A stretch of DNA of 64,000 bases from Microbacterium sp. MYb45 (GTDB lineage Bacteria > Actinomycetota > Actinomycetes > Actinomycetales > Microbacteriaceae), in the NCBI RefSeq assembly GCF_002979655.1, contig NZ_PCPG01000002.1, positions 247,711 through 311,710 on the forward strand, written 5' to 3'. The notes under the pieces are model-generated. The model made no database searches, was not told the origin of the DNA, and saw nothing but the letters and a program-made list of their open reading frames with translations. Positions within the stretch are counted from its first letter, which is position 1; each line of letters opens with the position of its first letter. A program made the translations under genes and the position numbers. Shown here one piece after another: positions 1 through 7,923 of this stretch.

Positions 1-541
1 CGGAGGCTTCGACGTAGTCGGCCCCGACGAACGGCAGCATCCGCCCCTCGCTGGTCCGCTTCCCGATGAACACGAACGGGTAGTTGGTGTCGAGGAGGTG
101 CTGCAGCTCGCTCTGGTCCTCCTGCTGTCCGAGTAGCAGGCAGCCGTCGGCGATGCCCAGTCGCTGCCACCCGTCGCGGGTGAGCCGACGGCGGCCGTCG
201 ACCACCCGCGCCGACGTGAACAGCAGCATGTCGACGCCGAGCTGCTCGGCCGCCTGCTCGATGCCGTTGAGGAATCCGCCGTAGAAGTCCTGACCGCCGC
301 GCGGGAACGTCTTCTCGTAGGTGAACACCCCGAGGATCTGATTGCGTCCTCCCGCCAGGCGCTGAGCCATCGGGTTGGCCGAGTATCCGGTGATGCGCAT
401 CGCCTCGATCACCCGGCTCCGCGTCTCCTCCGAGATTCGCACGCCCGCGGGGGCGCTTCCGTTGAGCACGAAGCTCACCGTCGATTGGCTGACGCCCGCC
501 ATGGCGGCCACATCGGCCTGGGTGAAGCGACGACGCGGCAT
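1..541 (-). CDS. LacI-family transcriptional regulator, C-terminus outside the window
   Basis: About 180 codons are visible. The protein begins MPRRRFTQADVAAMAGVSQS, a typical LacI helix-turn-helix, followed by the hinge (YSANPMAQRLAGG) and the first part of the periplasmic-binding-protein-like effector domain (ILGVFTYEKTFP, then DFYGGFLNGIEQAAEQ). The ATG at 541 has a GAGGAGG ribosome binding site about six bases upstream. The reading frame runs off the left edge, so the effector domain is incomplete here and the inducer cannot be guessed. Family members repress sugar-utilisation genes and release DNA on binding a sugar. The palindromes at 623-636 and 722-735 lie upstream and have the central CG typical of LacI operators, so autoregulation is plausible. 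Confidence 0.93.
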   Translation of the reverse strand, partial: MPRRRFTQADVAAMAGVSQSTVSFVLNGSAPAGVRISEETRSRVIEAMRITGYSANPMAQRLAGGRNQILGVFTYEKTFPRGGQDFYGGFLNGIEQAAEQLGVDMLLFTSARVVDGRRRLTRDGWQRLGIADGCLLLGQQEDQSELQHLLDTNYPFVFIGKRTSEGRMLPFVGADYVEAS

Positions 542-622
542 CGATCCTCCTCGATCAGGTGTCGGGTCCCTCACCCGAACGACACCTGAGTCTCGGCGCT
601 GCGGTCGAGGCAGGTCAAGGTG

Positions 623-636
623 ATAATGCGCATTAT
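623..636. promoter_or_regulatory. 14-bp perfect palindrome, candidate operator (copy 1)
   Basis: ATAATGCGCATTAT reads the same on both strands and stands out as AT-rich in a GC-rich gap. The central CpG fits a LacI-family operator. It lies 82 bases upstream of the start of the LacI-type gene at 541 and is repeated with one change 99 bases further on. Confidence 0.55.
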
Positions 637-721
637 TTGTGCTGCGTCGCGGACCTCGGCCGCGGGTACCCACTCGTTGCGGGGCACGGCATCCCTCGGC
701 GGTCGGTCGACGCGCGGGGGG

Positions 722-735
722 ATCATGCGCATTAT
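722..735. promoter_or_regulatory. 14-bp near-palindrome, candidate operator (copy 2)
   Basis: ATCATGCGCATTAT differs from the perfect palindrome at 623-636 by one base. It lies 46 bases before the nuclease start at 781 and 181 bases from the LacI-type gene start at 541. The pair could support looping or serve both divergent genes. Confidence 0.5.
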
Positions 736-780
736 GAGGCCGCAGGTGCGCGCGTCGGCGGCACCGGGCACGATGAGGGC

Positions 781-1566
781 ATGACCGACGGCTACGATCC
801 GGCGTTCCTCGGAGCGACTCTCCCCCTCCCGCGCCCCGCGCAAACGGTGCGCCCACTCCCCTATCCGCGCTTCACGGTGCTGCTCGATCCTGCACGGCAG
901 CTCGCCGCAGTGACCGCGGTGAACATCGACGGCGCCTCGCTGCAGGATCTCCCGCGCACCGGCGACTGGCGGCTCGACGAACGCGTGCCGGCCGCCGAGC
1001 AGACCGGGCCGGAGGTCTATGCCCGCAACGACCTCGACCGCGGGCACCTCGTGCGCCGCCGCGATCCGGGGTGGGGGTCGGTCGACGCGGCTCGCGCCGC
1101 CACCGAGGCGACCTTCTCCTACCCGAACGCCGCACCGCAGGCCGCCGGCTTCAACCAGTCGAAAGAGCTCTGGCTCGGCCTCGAAGACCATGTGCTCGCC
1201 TACGCCGAGACGACCGATCAGCGGGTTTAGGTGTTCACCGCGCCGGTGCTCGCCGACGACGACCCGCCGTACCGCGGCATCCGGATCCCGTTGCGGTTCT
1301 GGAAGATCACCGCCTGGCAGGGGCCGGACGGGCTCGCCGCCGCCGGTTTCGTTCTCGATCAGTCAGACCTCGTCGACACGCGGGAGGGGGTGCTCGCCGT
1401 CCCTCCTCTCGGGGCCTTCCGCACGTTCCAAGTGCCCGTCGCCGACATCGCCGCCCTGACTGGTATCGACCTCGGGCCCTTGATCGGGTCGGATGCGCTC
1501 GGCGCTCAGACCGCACTGCCGGAGCGGTGGCGGACGTTGACGAAGAACAACGACATCGCTCTCTGA
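781..1566 (+). pseudogene. DNA/RNA non-specific endonuclease (NUC1 family) interrupted by an in-frame TAG
   Basis: The 262-codon frame encodes an NUC1/EndA-type nuclease, which cuts single- or double-stranded nucleic acid using a His base and a Mg-binding Asn. The DRGH motif is present with His at residue 89, and the downstream block YPNAAPQAAGFNQSKELW carries the expected Asn region. Codon 150 (1228-1230) is TAG. The frame then continues without shift as VFTAPVLADDDPPYRG and so on to the TGA at 1566, which matches the second half of the family. Relatives have a Ser-like residue in the RVxVFTGPVL strand, so TCG to TAG is a likely single-base change. No signal peptide is seen. It may be a recent pseudogene, a sequencing error, or read through. 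A restart at the GTG at 1231 would give only the C-terminal 111 residues, without the catalytic His. Confidence 0.8.
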
Positions 1567-1584
1567 AGCCTCCATCGACGTGAT

Positions 1585-1596
1585 TACGACGTTGTA
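1585..1596. promoter_or_regulatory. Operator of the arabinan regulon (TACGACGTTGTA)
   Basis: One mismatch from the palindrome TACAACGTTGTA found at four other sites up to 7911. It lies 34 bases before the ATG of the LacI regulator at 1631, so the regulator probably represses itself. Confidence 0.65.
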
Positions 1597-1630
1597 TCAT
1601 CAAGGACGGTGATGACGTCTGGGAGGTCGT

Positions 1631-2650
1631 ATGGCAGCCACCCTCCACGACGTGGCGAATCTCGCGGGCGTCTCGATCAAGACCGTCTCCAACGTCGTCA
1701 ACGACTATCCGCACGTCAAGGAGTCGACCAGGACCCGCGTACGGCAAGCGATCGACGAACTCAACTACCAGCCGAATCTGTCGGCACGCTCTCTCCGCTC
1801 CGGACGAAGCGGCGTGATCGGGCTGGTGCTCCCCGAACTGAGCCTCAGCTACTTCGGAGAACTCGCCGACGCGGTCATCGCCGAGGCGGAGAAGCATGGT
1901 CTGGTCGTACTCATCGAGAAGACCGGCGCCGATCGTGACCGCGAGATCGCCGTCCTGACGAGCCCGCGCATGCAACTCACCGACGGACTCATCTTCAGCC
2001 CGCTCGGCATGGGCCAGGCGGATGCTCAGCACTTCGAGGTCGACTTCCCGGTCGTGCTGCTCGGCGAGCGCATCTTCGGCGGTCCCGTCGATCACGTCAC
2101 CATGCGCAACGTCGAGGCCGCGCAGGCCGCGACGGAACTCCTCCTGAAGGCCGGCCGACGACGCATCGCTCTCGTCGGCGCGCACGTCGATGAGGATGTC
2201 GGATCCGCCGCTCTGCGCACGCAGGGCTATGAGCAGGCACTCGCCGCCGCCGGCATCGAGGTCGATCCGTCGCTGGTGCGGTACACGACGCTCTGGCATC
2301 GATCGAACGGCGCTGCGGCCATCCGAGACCTTCTGAATGACGGCGTCGAGTTCGATGCCGTGTTCGGGCTCAACGACGCGCTCGCACTCGGGGCGATGCG
2401 CGCCCTCCAGGAGGCAGGGCTCCGCATTCCCGACGACGTCTCGGTCGTGGGCTTCGACGACATCGACGAGGCCCAGTACACGCTCCCGAGCTTGTCGACG
2501 ATCAATCCCGGTCGGGAGCAGATCGCCGCTCTCGCCGTGGAGCTGCTCCTCACCCGCATCCGTGACGGCGGCGGTCGGCCGTCGGACCCCCGCGAGGTTC
2601 TGGTCGACTTCGAGGTGGTCGTCCGCGAGTCCGCCGTCCCGTCGGACTGA
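1631..2650 (+). CDS. LacI-family regulator of the arabinan/arabinoside regulon
   Basis: A 339-residue full-length LacI-type repressor. The N-terminus MAATLHDVANLAGVSIKTVS is the helix-turn-helix, the hinge is YQPNLSARSLRSGRSG, and the effector domain runs from VIGLVLPELSLSYFGELADA to the C-terminus with the usual VSVVGFDDIDEAQYTLPSLS block. The ATG follows GGGAGGT at 1621-1627. A TACGACGTTGTA operator sits just upstream, and the same motif stands before the binding-protein gene, the permease/GH51 operon and the secreted propeller hydrolase. I infer that this protein controls them and responds to arabinose or a short arabino-oligosaccharide. The inducer is inferred from the enzymes, not seen. 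Confidence 0.9.
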   Translation: MAATLHDVANLAGVSIKTVSNVVNDYPHVKESTRTRVRQAIDELNYQPNLSARSLRSGRSGVIGLVLPELSLSYFGELADAVIAEAEKHGLVVLIEKTGADRDREIAVLTSPRMQLTDGLIFSPLGMGQADAQHFEVDFPVVLLGERIFGGPVDHVTMRNVEAAQAATELLLKAGRRRIALVGAHVDEDVGSAALRTQGYEQALAAAGIEVDPSLVRYTTLWHRSNGAAAIRDLLNDGVEFDAVFGLNDALALGAMRALQEAGLRIPDDVSVVGFDDIDEAQYTLPSLSTINPGREQIAALAVELLLTRIRDGGGRPSDPREVLVDFEVVVRESAVPSD

Positions 2651-2730
2651 CCCGGGCCGGGACACAGGAGCGGAGCGGCCGATGTCTCCGACCGCCCCGC
2701 GCCCTGCTTCACTCCCGCATCACTCCCGTA

Positions 2731-4959
2731 TCACTGGATGCCCTCCTTGATGAGACGCCATTCCTGGCACGCCGCCCCGGTCGGGCCCCACTGCTGCGCG
2801 ACTGCCCCGTCGGCCGTCGAGCACGAGTCGACCTCGAGGAGCTTCGCGCTGTTCGCGTTGGCGACGGTCCAGTAGCCCGCACTGTTGGGCGACAGGTTCC
2901 AGCGCTGCGTCGCGGTTCCGCTCGCCGACCGCTGGACTGCGTCGGTGCCGTCAGCGGTGGAGGCGCCGGGGATCTCGAGGAGCTTCCGGCTGTTCTTGTT
3001 CACGAGTTCGAACGTTCCCCCCGTCGCGGGCTGCACCTTCCAGATCTGCGTGGCGTTCGCCGTCGGACCCCACTGCCCGGCAGGGGCACCGTCGGTCGTG
3101 AGCGCGGACAGGATCTCGAGCACCTTGCCGCTGTTGCGGTTCTGCACCTGGAAGGTCGCCGGCAGGGTCGTGCCGCTCTTGTGGAGCTGGATCTGGTCGA
3201 TCTCGGCGAAGGTGCCCGAGTAGGCGAATCGCACGGTGTTGGATCCGGCGTTGAGAGTGACGGTCTTCTGCGCCCAGAGGTAGCGCCCCCAGTCGGCGGT
3301 GGCGGGATAGCTGATGTTCGTCGCCGTCCCTCCGTTCACCGACACGGCATGGCCGCTCGTGGACCCCGTGCCGTTCGCATACCGGACATTGAGGTCGTAC
3401 GTTCCCGCTTGCGGAGCGTCGACGGTGAAGGTCACCGCGCTGTCCGCGAAGTTGATGTTGCCGACCTTGCTCCCGTTCGAGGCGTCGCCGTGCGTCACGA
3501 GAGTGGTGTTCGTCCGCGCGGCGTTCTCGGCCTCGTATGCGGTCGCCGTGAGCGGGATCGTCCCGACCCGGATGTCGTTGTATAGGTAGGTCTGACTGGG
3601 GTTCGACGGATTCGCGCGGTAGTTGTCGACATTCACCGCCTGATACAGCGTGCGACCATCCGGGCTGTAGTCGATCCCCTGCGCGAAGCCCGTGATCGAG
3701 CTCGGACCGTTGAACGTCACGGCGAAGGGCAGTCGCTCCCACGGACCGGCGCCGAGGTTGTAGTTGACGAAGAAGTTCTGGCCGCCATCGAGGTTGCCGG
3801 CGGCATCGAGCCCCCACTTCGAGGCGACGACGACCATCCCCTTCGGTCCTCCGGTGGGAACCCACTTCACCGTCGGGGACGATCCGATTCCGCGACCGTC
3901 GGCGAGTTCGACCGGCGTTCCCAGACTCGTCGTCGTTCCCCAGTTGAGGCCATCGGGCGACTTCTTGAAGAAGACCGGTGATGCGTTCGAGAACGCGTAC
4001 CCCTGGGCATTCACCACTTCGTACGTCGCGATGTAGGAGCCGTCGGGCAGCTTGTCCACCGTGATCATCCCAGGACGGTGCGTGGAGTCGGTCGGTGCGG
4101 ACACGTTCGAGAGCGCGCCCCACGTCTGGCCGCCGTCGAGCGAGCGCCTGTAGGACACGGCCTGGAGAACGCCGTTCGCCTTCTGCCGCTCATCCGAGAA
4201 GTAGGCGACGAGTCCGCCCCCGCCGTCGATCGCCAGCGTCGGCTCCCAGACGGTCGTGGTCGTGGAGGTCGACGAGGGGTCGTAGATCGCCGGTCCGCCC
4301 GTGTCGATCGTGCTCACGTAGCTCCAGGAAGCGCCTCGGTCGGTGCTCTTGTAGACGACGAGCTTGGTCACCGACGACGCGGCGTTGCGGTCAGCGGGCC
4401 TGATCTGGCCGGTGAGCAGGATCGTGCCCGCTGCGAGGTTTCCCGTCGTCTGCGGAACCTCGAAGAGGAACGGCTGCGCCAGACGATCGAGTTGTGTCGT
4501 GCTCTCCTGCCCGGCGATCCCGGGGAACTGCAGTCCGGGGTTGACCGCCGAGATCTTCTGCCAGCTCGTGCCGTCGTTCGTGCTGCGGAAGATCGGCCAC
4601 TCCTGGTGGCATGCCAGCGCCGGGTTCGCGAGGCAGGCCTGCGTGTCGGTCGTGGGGTTGGAGCTCGGGTTGACGTCCTTGATCAGACGCCCGTCATCGA
4701 ACGTGTTCAGGAGCGTCCCGTTGGAGGTTCCGTTGTGCTTGAGCGCGATGATCTTCGCGTAGGCCGTGCCGGTCGCGTCTCCGCCCTCATCGTTGAACGA
4801 CGAACCGTTCGGCGGGGCGTACACGAGCGATCCGTTGCCCGTCGTCACCGCCTGAGCCGATGTGGCGACGAATCCCGTCGCCACGAGTGCCAGCGTCGCG
4901 GCGATGGCGGACAGTCCTGCCAGCCTTCCGCGAGATCTCTTTGCCGATAACCGCTTCAT
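2731..4959 (-). CDS. Secreted BNR-propeller glycoside hydrolase with CBM35-like and ricin-type lectin domains, probable GH93-type exo-arabinanase
   Basis: A 742-residue exported enzyme. A signal peptide covers residues 1-37 and ends ATSAQA. Residues about 38-465 form an Asp-box (BNR) beta-propeller, with repeats such as STDRGASWSYVS, SLDGGQTWGAL and KSPDGLNWGTT. Residues about 470-595 form a CBM35/CBM6-like sugar-binding module (AYEAENAAR, then GTYDLNVRYANG). Residues about 596-742 are a ricin B lectin (CBM13) trefoil with three QxW repeats. The propeller fold fits sialidases and GH93 exo-1,5-alpha-L-arabinanases. The arabinose context and the shared operators favour GH93, which releases arabinobiose from arabinan. 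Catalytic residues could not be assigned by eye. The ATG at 4959 has GGAGG upstream. The gene has its own double operator at 5007-5044. Confidence 0.8.
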   Translation of the reverse strand: MKRLSAKRSRGRLAGLSAIAATLALVATGFVATSAQAVTTGNGSLVYAPPNGSSFNDEGGDATGTAYAKIIALKHNGTSNGTLLNTFDDGRLIKDVNPSSNPTTDTQACLANPALACHQEWPIFRSTNDGTSWQKISAVNPGLQFPGIAGQESTTQLDRLAQPFLFEVPQTTGNLAAGTILLTGQIRPADRNAASSVTKLVVYKSTDRGASWSYVSTIDTGGPAIYDPSSTSTTTTVWEPTLAIDGGGGLVAYFSDERQKANGVLQAVSYRRSLDGGQTWGALSNVSAPTDSTHRPGMITVDKLPDGSYIATYEVVNAQGYAFSNASPVFFKKSPDGLNWGTTTSLGTPVELADGRGIGSSPTVKWVPTGGPKGMVVVASKWGLDAAGNLDGGQNFFVNYNLGAGPWERLPFAVTFNGPSSITGFAQGIDYSPDGRTLYQAVNVDNYRANPSNPSQTYLYNDIRVGTIPLTATAYEAENAARTNTTLVTHGDASNGSKVGNINFADSAVTFTVDAPQAGTYDLNVRYANGTGSTSGHAVSVNGGTATNISYPATADWGRYLWAQKTVTLNAGSNTVRFAYSGTFAEIDQIQLHKSGTTLPATFQVQNRNSGKVLEILSALTTDGAPAGQWGPTANATQIWKVQPATGGTFELVNKNSRKLLEIPGASTADGTDAVQRSASGTATQRWNLSPNSAGYWTVANANSAKLLEVDSCSTADGAVAQQWGPTGAACQEWRLIKEGIQ

Positions 4960-5006
4960 TGCGTCCTCCGAGGTCGTGGTCCTGACGTGGAGCTCCCCAT
5001 CAGGAT

Positions 5007-5020
5007 TTACATCGTTGTAA
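5007..5020. promoter_or_regulatory. Arabinan-regulon operator 1 before the secreted hydrolase
   Basis: TTACATCGTTGTAA, one mismatch from TTACAACGTTGTAA. It lies 48 bases upstream of the ATG at 4959. Together with the copy at 5031-5044 (centres 24 bases apart) it makes a double site suited to tight repression. Confidence 0.75.
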
Positions 5021-5030
5021 ATGGAGAATT

Positions 5031-5044
5031 GCACAACGTTGTAA
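5031..5044. promoter_or_regulatory. Arabinan-regulon operator 2 before the secreted hydrolase
   Basis: GCACAACGTTGTAA has the core ACAACGTTGT intact. It is the second member of the double site in front of the gene that starts at 4959. It lies just beyond the end of the GH1 gene, so the hydrolase has its own controlled promoter. Confidence 0.78.
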
Positions 5045-5065
5045 ATCAGTCAAGAGCCGCGGCGA

Positions 5066-6298
5066 TCAGGCCTGAGTATGCCGCAGGAACGCGTCCGCGA
5101 CAGGCGTGCGATGCCGCTGGAGCACACCGTCTGCGTCCTCCTCGAGAGCCCACAACCCCATGGAGAGGCGGTAGTCCATCGGTTCGCCGACGCCCGGGCG
5201 ATAGGACCACTCGACCATGTCCGTGATGCACCACCACGTGTATCCGATGACGTCGACGCCGGCACCGCGGAGATCCTCGACAGCCGCGATCGAGGCATCC
5301 ATCCAGGCGATCCGCTCTTCGACGGTGCCGGTGTAGCTCGTCTCGGTCAGGAAGACGGGCCGCTCGTAGCGCGCGGCGAACGACTCGATGACGTCGGCCA
5401 GCCCTTCGGTGCCGGCATCGAGGCGCGGCCGAAGATCGCGCGGACCCCCGGTGTGCACCACCCCCGCTTCGAACACCTCCGTGGAATGCTGCGGGTAGTA
5501 GTTGATCCCGACCACGTCGGGGATCGCCGTGTTCTCGATGGCCCAGGCGAAGTCCTCGTCGGTGAACCCGTTCTCCCGCAGGTATTCGGTGAGCGGGTGG
5601 CCGTCTGCGACGCGTCCCATCACGAGATCCTGCACGATGTACGCGCGATGCCGCAGGTGCTCATGAGTGTCGCTGTGCGCAGCAGTGTCGCCCGCGAACC
5701 GGAAGGAGGCCTCGACGTGCACGAAGTCGGCATCCGGATCGACGGCGGCGATCGCCCGCTGCGTTGTGACGATGCCGCGGGAGATCCCGCGGAGCACCTC
5801 CACGAAGCCACGATCGCCGGAGCGGTACGGCGGCCACTGCGCGAACTCACCGCAGTACATGATGTTCAGAAGCGGTTCGTTCAGAGGCGTGTAGTGCCGG
5901 ATTCGACCTCGATACCTTTCGGCGACGGCAGCCGCGTACTCGGCGACGCGCTCCGGGTACTCCGGGTTGACGAACTGATCCTCGAGCCAGAGCGGTGTCC
6001 CGTAGTGGACGAGGTCGGCGATGAGTTCGATCCCCAGCTCGTCGAAACGGTCGATGACCCCATCGAGCCACTCCCAGTCCCACTCACCGGGCGCCGGGTT
6101 GACGCGGTACCAGGGGATCCCCCATCGCACCATCTCGCTGCCCACGTCGGCGCAGTAGCCGAGATCCTCCGACCAGAAGCGGTAGTGCTGCATGAGTTCG
6201 TACTCATCCAGCGCGCGCTCACCCGGCCGGGTCTGAGGGATGAAGGTGTCTTCCACTCCCATCGCGAATCGCAGGCGTCCGTCCTCGAACCAGTTCAC
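5066..6298 (-). CDS. GH1-family glycosidase (beta-glucosidase-like), cytoplasmic
   Basis: A 410-residue protein with the two GH1 active-site blocks. TPLNEP carries the acid/base Glu at about 141, and FLTETS carries the nucleophile Glu at about 319. GINYYP lies between them, as in family 1 barrels. It is shorter than common GH1 enzymes (440-480 residues), and the nucleophile block departs from the usual TENG, so the substrate may not be a plain beta-glucoside. No signal peptide is present, so it would act on imported oligosaccharides. It lies downstream of the binding-protein gene on the same strand with a hairpin between them, and belongs to the arabinan regulon by position. Its own upstream gap has no TACAACGTTGTA site. 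Substrate not assigned. Confidence 0.85.
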   Translation of the reverse strand: MNWFEDGRLRFAMGVEDTFIPQTRPGERALDEYELMQHYRFWSEDLGYCADVGSEMVRWGIPWYRVNPAPGEWDWEWLDGVIDRFDELGIELIADLVHYGTPLWLEDQFVNPEYPERVAEYAAAVAERYRGRIRHYTPLNEPLLNIMYCGEFAQWPPYRSGDRGFVEVLRGISRGIVTTQRAIAAVDPDADFVHVEASFRFAGDTAAHSDTHEHLRHRAYIVQDLVMGRVADGHPLTEYLRENGFTDEDFAWAIENTAIPDVVGINYYPQHSTEVFEAGVVHTGGPRDLRPRLDAGTEGLADVIESFAARYERPVFLTETSYTGTVEERIAWMDASIAAVEDLRGAGVDVIGYTWWCITDMVEWSYRPGVGEPMDYRLSMGLWALEEDADGVLQRHRTPVADAFLRHTQA

Positions 6299-6372
6299 GT
6301 CGTCGTTCTCCTTCTCGGATCCGCGGATCCGTTTCGATCTCTCTGCCGCGTGTCGGCGACCGACACACGGCG

Positions 6373-6403
6373 ACCCGCACCGATCGGGAGCGTCGGTGCG
6401 GGT
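6373..6403 (-). terminator. Hairpin between binding-protein and GH1 genes
   Basis: ACCCGCACCGA (6373-6383) pairs perfectly with TCGGTGCGGGT (6393-6403) around a 9-base loop, just after the binding-protein stop. No T-run follows. Such hairpins after solute-binding-protein genes usually stabilise that part of the message or partly terminate, giving more binding protein than downstream enzyme. Confidence 0.55.
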
Positions 6404-6418
6404 GGTCGTGCAACGGAG

Positions 6419-7675
6419 TCAGCCCGCCAGGGCCGCCTCCATCTCCTGCTGCGCCGTGCGGAGCAGCTCCGCGGGGTCGCCCCCGGCGAGCGCTTTCTGC
6501 GTGGCGGTGTCGAGCGCGGTGAGCACATCGGTCGACGGGATGACACCCGGCAGGAGTGCGGCACCGTATTGCGACTGCTCTGTGAGGGCCGACACGACGG
6601 GGTTCTCCGCCACATCCTCGGCCGTAACCTCCGACGTGAGCGGGGGCCAGCCGGAAGCGAGCGACCACGTGACCATGTTCTCCTTCTGGTAGAACCAGGT
6701 GAAGAACTTCTCGGCCGCCGCCTTCTCCTCCGCTGACGCCTGAGCGGTGATGCTCATGTCGACGGCGAGAGCGGAGGCCACGATGCCGTCAGGCCCGGCC
6801 GGGAGCGGCGCGATGCCGTAGTCGATGCCCGATTCTTCGGAGACGGTGGCGAGCCACGGCCCCCCGAGGGTCATCGCGACCTTCCCCGCGCTGAAGAGTC
6901 CGTCGGCGTCGGCGCCCGTGATGCCCGTCGGCGAGAACTTCCCGGCCGCGACGGCATCGGCCCAATAGGTGAGCGTCTCGACGTTCTCGGGCGAATCGAC
7001 CACGACGTCACCGTCGGCGGTCACGACATCACCACCGCCGCTCTTGAAGAGAGACGGCCAGACGCCGTTGCCCACGGTCGCGTTGTCCTGGAGGGCGAGC
7101 CCGTACTGCTCGGGCTCACCGTCTCCGTTCGCGTCGACGGTGAGCGCGGTCGCGGCAGCGACCCACTCGTCCCACGTCGTCGGCACGGAGACGCCGGCAG
7201 CCTCGAACATCGCGGTGTTGTAGAACATCGTCAGCGGGGTGAAGCTCAGCGGAGCCCCGAAGCGCTCGCCGTCGACGATGCCGGTATCGACAGCACCGGG
7301 GTTGAGGACGTCCGCGGCGCTGTCGCTCTCGTACCAGTCGTCGAGAGGCTGGAGTGCGCCTTTCGACGCGAAGACCGGGATGTTCTCGGGAGGGATCGCC
7401 ATGAGCTGCGGCCCCTTCTTCGCGGTCAGCGCGGGCAGAGCCGAGTCCAGGAGCGTCGCCCAGGGCTTGACCGACGGCGTGATCTTCACCTCGTCCTGCG
7501 ACTTGTTGAACTCGGCGACGAGGTCATTCAGCACCTCGCCATCCGCTTCCGTGTAGCCGTGCCAGAAGTCGAGCTCGATCACTCCACCTTCCGCGGAGGG
7601 GGCGCCGGCCGACGAGCAGCCGGCCAGGGCGAGCAGAAGGACGCTCGCGAATGCTGCGGGTAGTGCTTTCTTCAT
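6419..7675 (-). CDS. ABC transporter sugar-binding lipoprotein (arabinan regulon)
   Basis: A 418-residue extracellular binding protein of the carbohydrate-uptake CUT1 type. The signal peptide ends in the lipobox LLALAGC with Cys20 as the lipid anchor. The mature part has the family blocks VIELDFWHGYTEADGE, MFYNTAMFEAAGV, WDEWVAAA and GGPWLATVSEESG. The ATG at 7675 has GGAGG about nine bases upstream. It is divergent from the two permease genes that start at 7924, with an operator near each start, so uptake genes are split over two divergent units under one repressor. The likely ligand is an arabino-oligosaccharide. No ATPase gene is present, as is usual for CUT1 systems that share an MsiK-type ATPase. 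Confidence 0.92.
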   Translation of the reverse strand: MKKALPAAFASVLLLALAGCSSAGAPSAEGGVIELDFWHGYTEADGEVLNDLVAEFNKSQDEVKITPSVKPWATLLDSALPALTAKKGPQLMAIPPENIPVFASKGALQPLDDWYESDSAADVLNPGAVDTGIVDGERFGAPLSFTPLTMFYNTAMFEAAGVSVPTTWDEWVAAATALTVDANGDGEPEQYGLALQDNATVGNGVWPSLFKSGGGDVVTADGDVVVDSPENVETLTYWADAVAAGKFSPTGITGADADGLFSAGKVAMTLGGPWLATVSEESGIDYGIAPLPAGPDGIVASALAVDMSITAQASAEEKAAAEKFFTWFYQKENMVTWSLASGWPPLTSEVTAEDVAENPVVSALTEQSQYGAALLPGVIPSTDVLTALDTATQKALAGGDPAELLRTAQQEMEAALAG

Positions 7676-7738
7676 CAGGGGAACCTCCACTGTTCGACCA
7701 CTCTGTCGGCGCGGAGGACGGGTGTCCTCATCATCGCT

Positions 7739-7752
7739 TTACAACGTTGTAA
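7739..7752. promoter_or_regulatory. Arabinan-regulon operator before the binding-protein gene
   Basis: TTACAACGTTGTAA, a perfect 14-bp palindrome with central CG, 63 bases upstream of the binding-protein ATG at 7675. Confidence 0.82.
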
Positions 7753-7897
7753 GTAAACGTTATAGACGTTATGGTTCTCGATGTTCCGGCAAAAGTCAAG
7801 CCGCTCCATCCGTGTCCGCACCGGCGCCCGCTCGCGATCATCCGCCACCCCGGGACGGAGAGTTGACGAGCCGCCCTCGAGGTCTTTACTGTGTGGG

Positions 7898-7911
7898 TTA
7901 CAACGTTGTAG
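7898..7911. promoter_or_regulatory. Arabinan-regulon operator before the permease operon
   Basis: TTACAACGTTGTAG contains the perfect 12-bp core TACAACGTTGTA (7899-7910). It ends 12 bases before the permease ATG at 7924, so a bound repressor would block transcription start or elongation. Confidence 0.82.
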
Positions 7912-7923
7912 AAAGAAGTGACA

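Noticed and set aside
2651..2730. Possible terminator between the LacI gene and the secreted hydrolase
   Set aside because: The best stem has a mismatch, is short and lacks a T-run, so I did not list it as a feature.
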